NCBI RefSeq assembly: GCF_002811765.1 | Contig: NZ_NPDR01000009.1 | Location: forward strand, 1-64,000 | Length of the DNA: 64,000 nt | Source of the DNA: Leptospira saintgironsiae | GTDB taxonomy: Bacteria > Spirochaetota > Leptospiria > Leptospirales > Leptospiraceae | Direction of reading: 5' to 3' | In this document: piece after piece, positions 45,739 to 54,813 of the stretch | How the letters are laid out: each line of letters opens with the position of its first letter | Numbering within the stretch: the stretch's first letter is position 1 | The notes under the pieces: model-generated | Told to the model about the DNA's origin: nothing | The model's input: the letters and a program-made list of their open reading frames with translations, nothing else | Databases searched by the model: none | Made by a program: the position numbers and the translations under genes

Positions 45739-46553
45739 CGGATTATCTCTGGAACCGATCGGGAGATTTTTTCCCTTTTAGGTTTTTCATTTGGCATATT
45801 ATAAATTTCTTCTTCGGAAGATTTTTCTTTCTCTATTTTATGATCTTCTTCTTTCATATATACTCTTCTGTCTTTCACGATCCAGACCCAGATCCCTACG
45901 AAGAGTGCTGTCGCTGCCCAATGTCCGAATCTTCCAATTGGGATCACAAAAAAATCGAATAATCCATGCTGGATCACAGCGAGCAAGAATCCAGAAAGAA
46001 TATACCAATATTTATCAGGGAATTGTCTTTTATTACTTTTGATGAGACAGAGTGCAAAGCATAGATTTATAAGCAAATGGGCATTCGAAGATTTTAATGT
46101 TCTTAAAATGAAAGTATGGATCCTATCATCTTCTTTTGCAGTTAGAATATAATGGTAATTTTCTATTCCTGCAAAACCTAATGCGACAAATCCACCCACT
46201 AAAAATGTCTCAGGCAGGAATTCCTTCTTCTTCCAATCATATGCTAATGTAAGCGATAATACTACGATCAGAATGGATTTACATAATTCTTCCATCATTC
46301 CCGCTTTTACGAATGCGAGAAATGCAGTTTGAGATAGAATTGATTTTGCTACTTTGGTATTGATCTCAGTTTCAGGCCAGATCAAAGCGCTTGCTCTAAG
46401 AACTAATTCAGTAGAGATCCAACCCAAAAGTAATGCGAAGAATATTATAAAAAAGAAACGTTTCTCTCTGCCAGTATTAGGTTGAGTATAGATGAGATAA
46501 AATCCCCAAGGAAAAATACTTCCAATCGCAAGAAGGATTACTTCTAAATTCAT
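45735..46553 (-). CDS. PrsW-type intramembrane protease-like protein
   Basis: 272 residues with about eight membrane helices. The signature of PrsW glutamic/metallo intramembrane proteases is visible: M-M-E-E-L-C-K (E-E-x-x-K type, near residue 89), G-F-V-A-L-G-F-A-G-I-E-N-Y near 124, N-A-H-L-L near 155 (His), and Q-H-G-L-F-D near 190. In Bacillus PrsW cuts the anti-sigma factor RsiW. No anti-sigma substrate is encoded nearby, so the target is unknown. The C-terminal tail is hydrophilic and Lys/Glu-rich. It lies between TonB-like and prmA genes with 4-nt overlaps on both sides. Confidence 0.75.
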   Translation of the reverse strand: MNLEVILLAIGSIFPWGFYLIYTQPNTGREKRFFFIIFFALLLGWISTELVLRASALIWPETEINTKVAKSILSQTAFLAFVKAGMMEELCKSILIVVLSLTLAYDWKKKEFLPETFLVGGFVALGFAGIENYHYILTAKEDDRIHTFILRTLKSSNAHLLINLCFALCLIKSNKRQFPDKYWYILSGFLLAVIQHGLFDFFVIPIGRFGHWAATALFVGIWVWIVKDRRVYMKEEDHKIEKEKSSEEEIYNMPNEKPKREKISRSVPEIIR

Positions 46554-48229
46554 AATTCCTCCATATAACGACCGTCGAACATATTCACGAGTTCCTGCTG
46601 CAAAGGTGTTGGCATTGCCTTAGCGTCCAAAGGGCCATTCCAGAAAAGTTCAGTGACCCGTATATAACCTTTGGTCCCAGGAGGAGGCATCATGGGCGAT
46701 AAGTTCTCTATCAATTCTAAAGTTCTCTGGTCTTGTTCAGGATAAGAAGAATTTTGTACAAGTTCCACATCTACAACTTCGCCATCTGGAGTGATTGTAT
46801 AAGCTACAACGCATGAATAATTTCGAGGAGCACTTCTCCAATAATCCATAAAGGATTCAAATGTTCTCATCTTTGCGGAGATATAATTTGAATAAGTAGG
46901 AGGAAGTTTTTTTCCTTTGATCTTCTTTACTTCTCCCTTTACTCTACCCTCGTCCGAAGGTTTTTCCTCAGGGATTTTCTCACCTTGATTGCTATTAGGT
47001 GTATCCGTTCCAGTGATAACACCACCATTCAATCCTTTCACTTCGTCCGGAAGATTCGGATCTATAAAATAAAATTCAGCGTGATTCTCTGGTGTAAAAT
47101 GATCCGTAGGACGAGACTTACTTTCTTTCTGGAAAGCGATTGTGGTAGGCATAAGTAGAATGAGACAGATCACTATTAAGTGAACAAGAACACTCAGTCC
47201 AAGATTGTTTTCGAAACCTGGACTCAAACCCAAAAGAGGTGTTTTTGATTGGAAGGATCTTCGCAATAACCACCCAGAAAACACATTCACTAAAACTAAT
47301 ACAGTTAAGATCGCAGACCAAATCCAAAAGGAAGAAGCTACTTCAAAAAACTTTTTATCGGAAAGCCCAGGTTTTAAACCTAAACTTGCGAGGAAGCGGA
47401 TCCCCAAAGCAGGCTCCCACCAAGAGAAGAAGAATGTAGCAAATAATAATAATCCTAGAAGATATACGAATAGGATCGGAAATCCTTTCCATAAACGTCC
47501 CGTATAGATATGACCCCAACCAGCTAAGATAGCATCTCTCACTTTTGCATTCTTACGTTTTCTGGCAGAAGCAGGCAGATCACCCTCTTCATCCGCAAAT
47601 GAATCTCTAGTCTGTCTTACGAACCAAGCCCAGGGTCTGCGAAATAAGAAAAATGGCCTTTTACCTGATAGAAGTTCCGCAAGTCCGACTGCAGTAAAAA
47701 AGAAGATCCATACACTTTCAGAGAAAACGGCAAAGGTTGCCATCTTAGCTCGGAATGGATCAGAGTATGTTAAATAATGAGTAAATAATATTAAACAGCC
47801 AACGGTCAGAAAGACTAAAACTGGATTTAAGATAAGAGGTCTTGGATCTTCCGGTTTTAAACTTTTTCGAACATGTTTTGCCTGTAGGAAAAATACTGCC
47901 AGACCAAAGAAAAACATTAGAGTTAGAACAAGGAATCCAGACGAGCTTGGCTCTTCCGAACTGAGTAAAACAAATACGGAAAATATCTCTTCTGCTTTTG
48001 GAAAAATTAAAAATAGAAGTTCTAGAGAAAATAAAAATAACCCCAGGACTACTTGTAGAAAAACGGAATGGAATGCTGGTCTAAGGACCCTATCCTCTTT
48101 AGGAAATAGGAAGATCACTCCCAGAGGAAAAAAGATCCCGAAGCCAATCATAGAAATGGGAGATGTCCAAGAGAGAAAATTGATCCCCCAATAGACTAGT
48201 TTTTCCTTCTGCGAAATTTCCTTTTTCAT
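46550..48229 (-). CDS. Polytopic membrane protein with TonB-like C-terminal domain
   Basis: 559 residues from ATG 48229; the longer frame to 48274 adds 15 residues lying in the divergent promoter region. The N-terminal 360 residues hold about ten hydrophobic helices. A Pro/Glu/Lys-rich periplasmic linker follows (near 400-440), then a C-terminal domain resembling TonB (VVAYTITPDGEVVDVELVQNS, then MMPPPGTKGYIRVTELF). Ordinary TonB has one helix, so this fusion to a large membrane domain is unusual. Such C-terminal domains contact outer-membrane receptors or lipoproteins. Charged helix-end motifs such as KLVYWGINFLSW suggest a true membrane domain rather than repeats. Confidence 0.6.
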   Translation of the reverse strand: MKKEISQKEKLVYWGINFLSWTSPISMIGFGIFFPLGVIFLFPKEDRVLRPAFHSVFLQVVLGLFLFSLELLFLIFPKAEEIFSVFVLLSSEEPSSSGFLVLTLMFFFGLAVFFLQAKHVRKSLKPEDPRPLILNPVLVFLTVGCLILFTHYLTYSDPFRAKMATFAVFSESVWIFFFTAVGLAELLSGKRPFFLFRRPWAWFVRQTRDSFADEEGDLPASARKRKNAKVRDAILAGWGHIYTGRLWKGFPILFVYLLGLLLFATFFFSWWEPALGIRFLASLGLKPGLSDKKFFEVASSFWIWSAILTVLVLVNVFSGWLLRRSFQSKTPLLGLSPGFENNLGLSVLVHLIVICLILLMPTTIAFQKESKSRPTDHFTPENHAEFYFIDPNLPDEVKGLNGGVITGTDTPNSNQGEKIPEEKPSDEGRVKGEVKKIKGKKLPPTYSNYISAKMRTFESFMDYWRSAPRNYSCVVAYTITPDGEVVDVELVQNSSYPEQDQRTLELIENLSPMMPPPGTKGYIRVTELFWNGPLDAKAMPTPLQQELVNMFDGRYMEEL

Positions 48230-48343
48230 TCCGAATATCCTTGTCCATTGGACCCTAGCTTGTTCCGGAAGCAAACAAGAATTGAAGGAATTCCTACGAA
48301 TTTAATACTTTATCATGAATCCTATTCGAGAATCCTTGGACCT

Positions 48344-49741
48344 ATGGAGAAAAAAGAAACCCTAGATTCCTCTCTCAAGGATATTGTATCCGTTTGTAAA
48401 AGAAGAGGATTTGTTTATCCCGGATCTGAAATTTACGGAGGACTTTCCAATACCTTCGACTATGGCCCTTACGGAGCCGAACTTCTCCATAACTTAAAAA
48501 GACTCTGGTGGAAACATTTTGTCCACTTGAGAGAAGACGTTGTAGGATTGGATTCTTCTATCCTTCTCAATCCAAAAGTATGGGAAGCATCCGGACACGT
48601 TTCTAATTTTAACGATCCACTCATCGATTGCAAAAATTGTAAGACTCGCATTAGAGCAGACAAATTTCTGGAAGACCAAAAGGGAGAAGGAGCCGCAACA
48701 GGACTGAACCTGGAGAAAATGAACGAGGTCATCAAGGCCGGAAACTTTGCATGCCCGAATTGCGGTAATAGAGGAACATTCACAGAAGCAAGAGACTTCA
48801 ACTTAATGTTCAAAACTTCTCATGGAGCTTCCGCAGAAGATTCACAAGATATTTATCTTCGCCCGGAAACTGCCCAAGGTATTTTTATCAATTTTAAGAA
48901 CGTTATCTCAACTACCAGAAACAAGATCCCATTCGGTATTGCTCAGATAGGTAAATCATTCCGGAATGAGATCATGGCAAGACAGTTCGTATTCCGCACA
49001 AGGGAATTCGAACAAATGGAGATGGAATTTTTCTGCGAACCAGGAACTCAAAAAGAATGGTTCTCCCATTGGGTGGATTATTGTGTTAAATTCTTAACAG
49101 ATCATCTTGGATTAAAGAAAGAAAACTTGAAAATCAGAGAACATGAGAAGGAAGAACTTTCTTTTTATAGTGAAGCCACTTCCGATATCGAATACAAATA
49201 CGGATTCGGATGGGGAGAACTTTGGGGTATCGCTTCTAGAACCGATTACGATCTTTCTCAACATGAAAAATTCTCCGGAGAAGATCTGAAATACCAAGAC
49301 CAGGCTGCTAATAAAAAGTATATTCCATATGTAGTAGAACCTGCACTCGGATTAAACCGTTTATTCTTAGCAGTTGTTTCAGACGCTTACGCAGAAGAAA
49401 AACTTCCAGATGGAGAAACAAGAACAGTTCTTCGTTTTGCTCCTCAGGTAGCTCCTGTGAAGATCGGGATTTTCCCTCTAATGAAAAAAGACGGACTTCC
49501 TGAACTTGCAAAATCGATTTATGCAAATTTATCTTCTTTAGGAAATTTAGAATACGATGAAGGCGGCGCTATCGGAAAAAGATACCGCAGACAGGACGAA
49601 ATCGGAACTCCTTATTGTATCACAGTAGATTATGATTCTTTAACAGATAAATCGGTTACTGTAAGAGAAAGAGACAGTATGTCCCAAGAAAGAATTTCTA
49701 TAGATTCTTTGAAGTCTTACTTTGCGGATAAGTTACTTTAA
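48344..49741 (+). CDS. glyS: Glycyl-tRNA synthetase (single-chain, alpha2 type)
   Basis: 465 residues; charges tRNA-Gly. Domain markers: R-R-G-F-V-Y-P-G-S-E-I-Y-G-G-L-S-N-T near the N-terminus (class II catalytic domain start), R-P-E-T-A-Q-G-I-F-I-N-F near 178, F-R-N-E-I (motif 2), G-L-N-R-L-F-L-A-V (motif 3) near 340, and an anticodon-binding domain at the end (V-A-P-V-K-I-G-I-F-P-L). This is the eukaryotic/archaeal/spirochaete-type dimer, not the alpha2beta2 enzyme. The ATG 48344 gives MEKKETLDSSLKDIV; a longer frame from 48248 overlaps the divergent gene and is not typical of the family. Confidence 0.95.
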   Translation: MEKKETLDSSLKDIVSVCKRRGFVYPGSEIYGGLSNTFDYGPYGAELLHNLKRLWWKHFVHLREDVVGLDSSILLNPKVWEASGHVSNFNDPLIDCKNCKTRIRADKFLEDQKGEGAATGLNLEKMNEVIKAGNFACPNCGNRGTFTEARDFNLMFKTSHGASAEDSQDIYLRPETAQGIFINFKNVISTTRNKIPFGIAQIGKSFRNEIMARQFVFRTREFEQMEMEFFCEPGTQKEWFSHWVDYCVKFLTDHLGLKKENLKIREHEKEELSFYSEATSDIEYKYGFGWGELWGIASRTDYDLSQHEKFSGEDLKYQDQAANKKYIPYVVEPALGLNRLFLAVVSDAYAEEKLPDGETRTVLRFAPQVAPVKIGIFPLMKKDGLPELAKSIYANLSSLGNLEYDEGGAIGKRYRRQDEIGTPYCITVDYDSLTDKSVTVRERDSMSQERISIDSLKSYFADKLL

Positions 49742-50560
49742 TCAAGGATTGTAGTTTCTAATATCATCTCTACATTCTTGTCCAAAGATCAAAGGACTTG
49801 CTGGGCTGAAAGTTTCGACCTTAGTGTCGCTTAAAGCCCAGAACATTCCGCAAGATGAATTAGTACAATGATTTCCATGTTCTTTGTCTTGGTGAGAAGA
49901 ATATAATGGGATCCCTGCGTTCACGAGTCCAAGTGCATGTCCAAGCTCATGGGTCACTGTCATCTGCTCAGCCTTACTTGCTTTATCAGGCGAAATAACA
50001 GAATCAAACTGATCTATCATATCCTTAAATACAAAAATCACCGGAGGCCCAATTCCTAAAACACCTGAAATTGTAACAGCAATCACACCAGGTGCATCCG
50101 CCAACTCTCCTCTTATATATACGATAAAGAAACTAGTAGATTGAAAATCAGAAGACTTCTTTCTGTATTTAGGAACTAAATCTAAAAGTTGGTTCACACT
50201 CCAAGTTGATCTATTCTGATTCGGGATCTCATTCATCTCAGAAAGATCGTTAGGCACAGTAACTGCAACAGAATAACCTCTGTCTGCAAAAACATCCTGC
50301 AGATTACTATCAGTCACATTCCAAATATTAGAATTGCCAACTGTATAATTCCCAGTAAAGGGTTCCGCATCAGTTTCATAAGCAACTTCTAAATCAAGAG
50401 ATCTTACTGTAGAAAAATAAACAGAAGAACGATCCGGATCTGTCAAAATAAGATAATCTAAAGTGATATATCCCAAAACTGCAGGTGGTAGTTCAGATTT
50501 ACCGTTTTCGCAATTGATAAGTGTGAAAAAGGATAGAATTATAAGTGCTCGAAAGATCAT
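49742..50560 (-). CDS. Lipoprotein with metzincin-type zinc protease site
   Basis: 272 residues. Signal peptide with lipobox-like (FFTLINC, Cys 17), then a domain holding V-T-H-E-L-G-H-A-L-G-L-V near residue 203, an H-E-x-x-H zinc site with following Gly-Leu typical of metzincins. The third ligand should be His or Asp shortly after; candidates are in S-S-H-Q-D and H-G-N-H-C further on. A Met-turn-like C-G-M-F-W occurs near residue 240, as expected for metzincins. The rest is polar beta-rich sequence of no known family. It may be a surface protease. The glyS stop lies immediately next to this stop, in the converging orientation. Confidence 0.65.
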   Translation of the reverse strand: MIFRALIILSFFTLINCENGKSELPPAVLGYITLDYLILTDPDRSSVYFSTVRSLDLEVAYETDAEPFTGNYTVGNSNIWNVTDSNLQDVFADRGYSVAVTVPNDLSEMNEIPNQNRSTWSVNQLLDLVPKYRKKSSDFQSTSFFIVYIRGELADAPGVIAVTISGVLGIGPPVIFVFKDMIDQFDSVISPDKASKAEQMTVTHELGHALGLVNAGIPLYSSHQDKEHGNHCTNSSCGMFWALSDTKVETFSPASPLIFGQECRDDIRNYNP

Positions 50561-50689
50561 TTTGCCTTCGTATTAATCAACAACCGGAATCGTTTCTTTT
50601 TTTATTTATTTGCAAAAAGAAGAGAAACTTATCTCCTCAACGATAAAAAATACTCCACAAACTCCGGTCATTTGCAAAGTTTTATTTTA

Positions 50690-51172
50690 ATGTCTGAGAA
50701 ACTTTTGGAGATAAGACCAATCCTCCCCCAAAATAGGGAGGCCGCCATTGAATTGATAAATCAATTTTTTAGAATGGTCAATAAGCTACCTTTAGATGGG
50801 ATTTTTAAGATCCGTCCTAGAGCCGCTGCCAAAATGGTGGATATCTACTTAAAACTCAGGGCCACAGACAAAGTATTATTTATCGGTGGGTTCATAGAAG
50901 AAGAGCTTGTCTCACTTCTAATTGCAAGAGTGGAAGAAAAACCATATCTCATTGAGGAGAAGAACTTATTCATAGACTTGGCTATTACCAAACAAGGTAA
51001 AAGAAAGTCTGGATATATGAAACCTCTCGTAAACGAAACGTTTCGATATGCGAGAGAAAAAGGGATCTTAGCTATAGAATTAAGAGCCATTTCTGAAAAT
51101 GAAGCTGCCGTAGAATTTTGGAAGAAGATGGGATTCGATCCGTTCTATGTAAGATTTCGAAAATCAGTGTAG
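50690..51172 (+). CDS. GNAT-family N-acetyltransferase
   Basis: 160 residues from ATG 50690; a TTG at 50672 would add six. The acetyl-CoA-binding region is weakly conserved: F-I-D-L-A-I-T-K-Q-G-K-R-K-S-G-Y-M-K-P-L, corresponding to the R/Q-x-x-G-x-G/A motif, followed by I-E-L-R-A-I-S-E-N-E-A-A-V-E-F-W-K-K-M-G-F, the conserved motif B typical of RimI-like acetyltransferases. Substrate unknown. No neighbour points to one: the gene sits alone between the metzincin (divergent) and the pyrophosphatase (convergent), and its stop codon lies in a dispersed repeat. Confidence 0.78.
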   Translation: MSEKLLEIRPILPQNREAAIELINQFFRMVNKLPLDGIFKIRPRAAAKMVDIYLKLRATDKVLFIGGFIEEELVSLLIARVEEKPYLIEEKNLFIDLAITKQGKRKSGYMKPLVNETFRYAREKGILAIELRAISENEAAVEFWKKMGFDPFYVRFRKSV

Positions 51173-51320
51173 GAATTCCAACATGGAAGTAAAGATAACC
51201 CCCACCCTGCATTGGGCTTGGGGGGAGTGGCTCGTGGGAGAGCGCGTTCTCCTTATCACAAAATCCTTCTTCTGTCAATAAAATCCTCCTCTTCAGAATC
51301 AGTGTAGGAATTCCAACATG
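51162..51320. repeat. 24-bp direct repeat flanking a C/G-rich intergenic segment
   Basis: AATCAGTGTAGGAATTCCAA (followed by CATG) occurs at 51162-51185 and again at 51297-51320. The first copy overlaps the stop codon of the acetyltransferase. The core GTAGGAATTCCAAC is nearly palindromic and reappears as GGTAGGTATTCC near 55943. Between the copies is a segment starting CCCCCACCCTGCATTGGGC. It looks like a remnant of a dispersed intergenic element; no transposase is present. Confidence 0.6.
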
Positions 51321-51334
51321 CGATACACTCAAAT

Positions 51335-51363
51335 AAAAAAGGGATCCTTTCGGATCCCTTTTT
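51335..51363. terminator. Bidirectional terminator
   Basis: AAAAAGGGATCC and GGATCCCTTTTT pair around TTTC, with A/T runs on both outer sides, so it can terminate both the pyrophosphatase transcript (minus) and any reading through the acetyltransferase (plus). Confidence 0.85.
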
Positions 51364-51387
51364 CAATATTAGAATTTTAGAAAATTC

Positions 51388-53502
51388 TTATTGGAATATG
51401 CGAAGTAACAATCCGCCGTGTTGAACGAAGAATTCAGCAAACACTAAGCTTGTAATCGCCATCAATTTAATCAAAATATTGATAGAAGGACCAGAAGTAT
51501 CTTTTAAAGGATCTCCTACGGTATCTCCCACAACTGCAGCCTTGTGTTGGTCTGAACCTTTTCCACCAGCAGCTTTTTCGATATATTTTTTAGCGTTGTC
51601 CCAGCCACCACCGGAGTTTGCAGAAGAGATTGCAAGAACCACACCTGCTACCAATGCTCCAGCTAAAACGCCAGATAAAGACTTAATTCCGAATAAGTAA
51701 CCTACTACGATCGGAGTTAAAAGAACTAAAAGTCCAGGAAGGATCATTTCTCTTAAAGCCGCAGTGGTGGAAATATCCACACATCTTTTGTAATCAGGTT
51801 TTGCTTTTCCTTCCATGATCCCAGGGATCTCACGGAATTGTTTTCTAACTTCTTCTACCATATCTACAGCAGCTTTACCTACTGATTTCATAGTCATTGC
51901 AGTGAAAACGAATGGAAGCATTGCTCCGAAAAGTAATCCGCCGAAAACTTCTGCGTCTAAGATGTCCAGACCAGTAGTTTTAGTTCTGGTGATGAAAGCA
52001 GCAAATAATGCTAAGGAAGTTAATGCAGCAGATCCGATCGCAAATCCTTTTCCGATAGCAGCAGTAGTGTTACCAGCTGCGTCCAAGGTATCTGTACGAT
52101 TACGAACTTCTTTTCCGAGTTCTGCCATCTCAGCGATACCACCCGCGTTATCTGAAACTGGGCCGTAAGCGTCGATAGTCAAACCGATAGCGATTGTGGA
52201 GATCATTCCGAGAGCAGCAATTGCGATCCCGTACATTCCCGCCAAAATATTCGCAGTAACGATTGTGATAACAAGAAGGATCACAGGAACCACAGAACTT
52301 TGGTAACCTAATGCAAGTCCGTAGATGATGTTTGTAGCAGCTCCAGTTTTAGAAGCGTCTACAACTTCTCTTACTGGTTTATAAGAATGAGAAGTATAAT
52401 ACTCAGTGACCAAACCGATGAACATTCCGGAGAACAGACCCACGAGCAATGAAATGTATACATTCCATTTACCGATTGTTTTACCAGCGATCTCGAATGA
52501 ATCTACCATGTATTTATCAGTTACAAAATACATGATCGCACCAACGATTAGAGTAGAAACCCAAAGTTGGATCTTTAGTACCTTCTCCACATTTCCTCCT
52601 TCTTTCACAGAAGCGATGAAGGAAGTTAAAAGAGAAGCAGGGATCCCGAAAGCAGAGATCAAAAGTGGGTATAATAGAGCGTCAGTATTTCCAGAAAGAG
52701 CAGTCGCAGTTGCACCGATCACAAGAGCAGCACAAGTAGCCTCAGCACAGGAACCAAAAAGGTCAGCACCCATACCAGCAACGTCACCTACGTTATCTCC
52801 CACGTTATCAGCGATAGTCGCAGGGTTTCTAGGATCATCCTCAGGGATTCCCTTCTCTACTTTACCTACTAAGTCAGCACCAACGTCAGCAGCCTTAGTG
52901 TAAATCCCGCCGCCCACTCTTCCGAAAAGAGCCACAGCAGAACCACCTAGACCGAAACCAGCCAGAGCTTCCATAAGGAAAAGAGTTCCTACGTTTTGGA
53001 ATAAATGAGTATAAAGTTGGAAAAGCCCGATCATACCGGAAACTGCAAGACCAACCAGACCAAATCCCATCACCGCGCCAGAATCAAAAGCGACTCTGAA
53101 AGCCTTGGTCATGGAAGTTTTAGCTGCTTGAGCAGTACGAACGTTTCCGATGGTCGCGATCTTCATTCCGATAAAACCGGAAAGACAGGAGATAAGCGCT
53201 CCTGACACGAAAGCGATCGCAGTAAACAACCCGTCGTTAAAATCCGGAGTTTCCGGATTGTCCAAAAGGAAGAAGATCAGAACTGCCATAAAGGCGATAA
53301 AAAGAGAGATGGTCTTGTATTCTCTTATGAGAAACGCCATAGCTCCTTCGGAGATTGCGGAAGAAATTTCGATTAATTTCTTGGATTCTTGGTCTTTTCC
53401 GCCCTCAGTTCCGATTTGGATCCTGGTGACCTTTAATGCGTAAACAACGGCGGTCAAAATAGCCAGGACGGCAAAAGCCAGAATAATGGTTACCGAATTC
53501 AT
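51388..53502 (-). CDS. hppA: Membrane-bound pyrophosphatase, K+-dependent type (ion pump)
   Basis: 704 residues, about 16 membrane helices. Couples PPi hydrolysis to H+ or Na+ pumping. Catalytic blocks: D-V-G-A-D-L-V-G-K near residue 200, [12 protein letters not shown] near 230, [12 protein letters not shown] near 445 and [12 protein letters not shown] near 665. The K+-dependence marker region reads [10 protein letters not shown]; Ala and Gly at these positions are typical of K+-dependent enzymes, where Lys and Thr occur in K+-independent ones. Whether it pumps H+ or Na+ cannot be read here. It is monocistronic with its own terminator. Confidence 0.93.
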   Translation of the reverse strand: MNSVTIILAFAVLAILTAVVYALKVTRIQIGTEGGKDQESKKLIEISSAISEGAMAFLIREYKTISLFIAFMAVLIFFLLDNPETPDFNDGLFTAIAFVSGALISCLSGFIGMKIATIGNVRTAQAAKTSMTKAFRVAFDSGAVMGFGLVGLAVSGMIGLFQLYTHLFQNVGTLFLMEALAGFGLGGSAVALFGRVGGGIYTKAADVGADLVGKVEKGIPEDDPRNPATIADNVGDNVGDVAGMGADLFGSCAEATCAALVIGATATALSGNTDALLYPLLISAFGIPASLLTSFIASVKEGGNVEKVLKIQLWVSTLIVGAIMYFVTDKYMVDSFEIAGKTIGKWNVYISLLVGLFSGMFIGLVTEYYTSHSYKPVREVVDASKTGAATNIIYGLALGYQSSVVPVILLVITIVTANILAGMYGIAIAALGMISTIAIGLTIDAYGPVSDNAGGIAEMAELGKEVRNRTDTLDAAGNTTAAIGKGFAIGSAALTSLALFAAFITRTKTTGLDILDAEVFGGLLFGAMLPFVFTAMTMKSVGKAAVDMVEEVRKQFREIPGIMEGKAKPDYKRCVDISTTAALREMILPGLLVLLTPIVVGYLFGIKSLSGVLAGALVAGVVLAISSANSGGGWDNAKKYIEKAAGGKGSDQHKAAVVGDTVGDPLKDTSGPSINILIKLMAITSLVFAEFFVQHGGLLLRIFQ

Positions 53503-53603
53503 TCAGGGAAACCTCTTGTTTTTTTTTAAAATTTCCGATGGATTAAAAAGATGGGAACTGTGTTTGCCAAAGCTAAGGAGAAGACCGTAGAGGGCTACCA
53601 CTG

Positions 53604-54785
53604 ATGAGACGTACACTTTCCATTTGGTTCTTTTTAGTTATTTGCACTATAAAATCGGTCCTGGCCTTGAGTTCAACCTTTTCTTGGGAAGAGCTGATCC
53701 AGCAGGCAGCAGAAGAAGCTCTAAGAGGCAGATACCAACAAGCGTTAGAAAAATTACAGATCGCTGACGAAACAGGAGAGCCCAGAGACTTCCGTTACTA
53801 TTGGATTTTAGGAAAATCCCAAAAAGGAAAGGGAGAAGAATTAGAAGCACTCAAAAGTTACGAAACAAGCCTGAGATTAAATCCGGACCAAACAAAATTA
53901 TTGGAAGAAATGACGGATCTGTACGATTCACTTAGATTTCCAGATAAGGCTCTGAACACTGCTCGGGTAATATTATCCAGAGATCCAGAAAATAGAAACC
54001 TCAGATACAAAGCATTACTTTGGTCTTCTCGTATAGGAGACATCGAATATTATAAAGCCACTTTAAAAGACTTAGAATCTTCCAATCCATACTTAGCAGA
54101 AGAACAAGCTCTATTAGATGAGATCTCCGGTTTCCAAAAAGCAGGAAAAATAGAAGATTCCATCGCAAGATGCAAAAGATTCCTACCCTTCTTTCCTCGA
54201 AACAAAAGTTTGCATAGACTTTGTGTCTTATCTTATAAATCCAAAGATTCCAATTTATATGAAGAAGGTTTGTTACAAAGGGCAAATATCTTTAGAGACG
54301 AACCAATCTTTCATCATATCTTAAGTATGGAATATTTGGACCAGAGAAGGTTTATAGAATCTGCAGCTCTCGCAAGAAGAGCGCTTTTACTTTCTCTCAG
54401 AAAAAATCTTTTTCCGGATAAAGATTACCTTCTTCCTTTAAGAAGATATTATATTCAAATAGGATCTGATTCAGGAATTTTAGGAACAGAACTTTTAGAA
54501 GAGATCATTCGTACCAAAAAAAGTCCAAGCATTGAAGAATGGAACGTACTACTCAAACATTCTTCTTTCAGTTGGGAAGTATTAGCATTTGCACTTAGAT
54601 CGGTCTCAGAAACAGAACCAGAAGAATCTGCACTCATAATTTCCAAAGAATGGAAAGACATGTATAAAAATCTAAAAGTCGGGGAATTGGAGAAGGACCT
54701 TTCCAGATATGCAGGACCTTATAGTCTAGACAAAACTTTTCAATTCTATTTAGAAACAGGTTACTCTCTCGCTGAAATAGAGTGA
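53604..54785 (+). CDS. Exported TPR-repeat protein
   Basis: 393 residues: signal peptide (LSIWFFLVICTIKSVLA), then tetratricopeptide-like units at about 35-165 (AAEEALRGRYQQALEKLQIADETGEPRDFRYYW, EALKSYETSLRLNPDQTKLLEEM, KALNTARVILSRDPENRNLRYKAL) and more degenerate ones to the end. Probably periplasmic, binding other envelope proteins. The reading frame begins 100 bp upstream of the divergent pyrophosphatase start. It is on its own: no overlap with neighbours, and a small 28-nt gap to the convergent hydrolase gene. Function unknown beyond the repeat class. Confidence 0.7.
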   Translation: MRRTLSIWFFLVICTIKSVLALSSTFSWEELIQQAAEEALRGRYQQALEKLQIADETGEPRDFRYYWILGKSQKGKGEELEALKSYETSLRLNPDQTKLLEEMTDLYDSLRFPDKALNTARVILSRDPENRNLRYKALLWSSRIGDIEYYKATLKDLESSNPYLAEEQALLDEISGFQKAGKIEDSIARCKRFLPFFPRNKSLHRLCVLSYKSKDSNLYEEGLLQRANIFRDEPIFHHILSMEYLDQRRFIESAALARRALLLSLRKNLFPDKDYLLPLRRYYIQIGSDSGILGTELLEEIIRTKKSPSIEEWNVLLKHSSFSWEVLAFALRSVSETEPEESALIISKEWKDMYKNLKVGELEKDLSRYAGPYSLDKTFQFYLETGYSLAEIE

Positions 54786-54813
54786 GGCTTTTACTCAGAA
54801 CAATTTTTCTCGT

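Noticed and set aside
48248..48343. Longer glyS and TonB-like frames overlapping in the divergent region
   Set aside because: Both extensions cross the intergenic region and neither looks like family sequence; ATGs at 48344 and 48229 leave about 115 bp for promoters.
51072..51332. Frame encoding HVGIPT twice
   Set aside because: Produced by the 24-bp direct repeat, not a gene.
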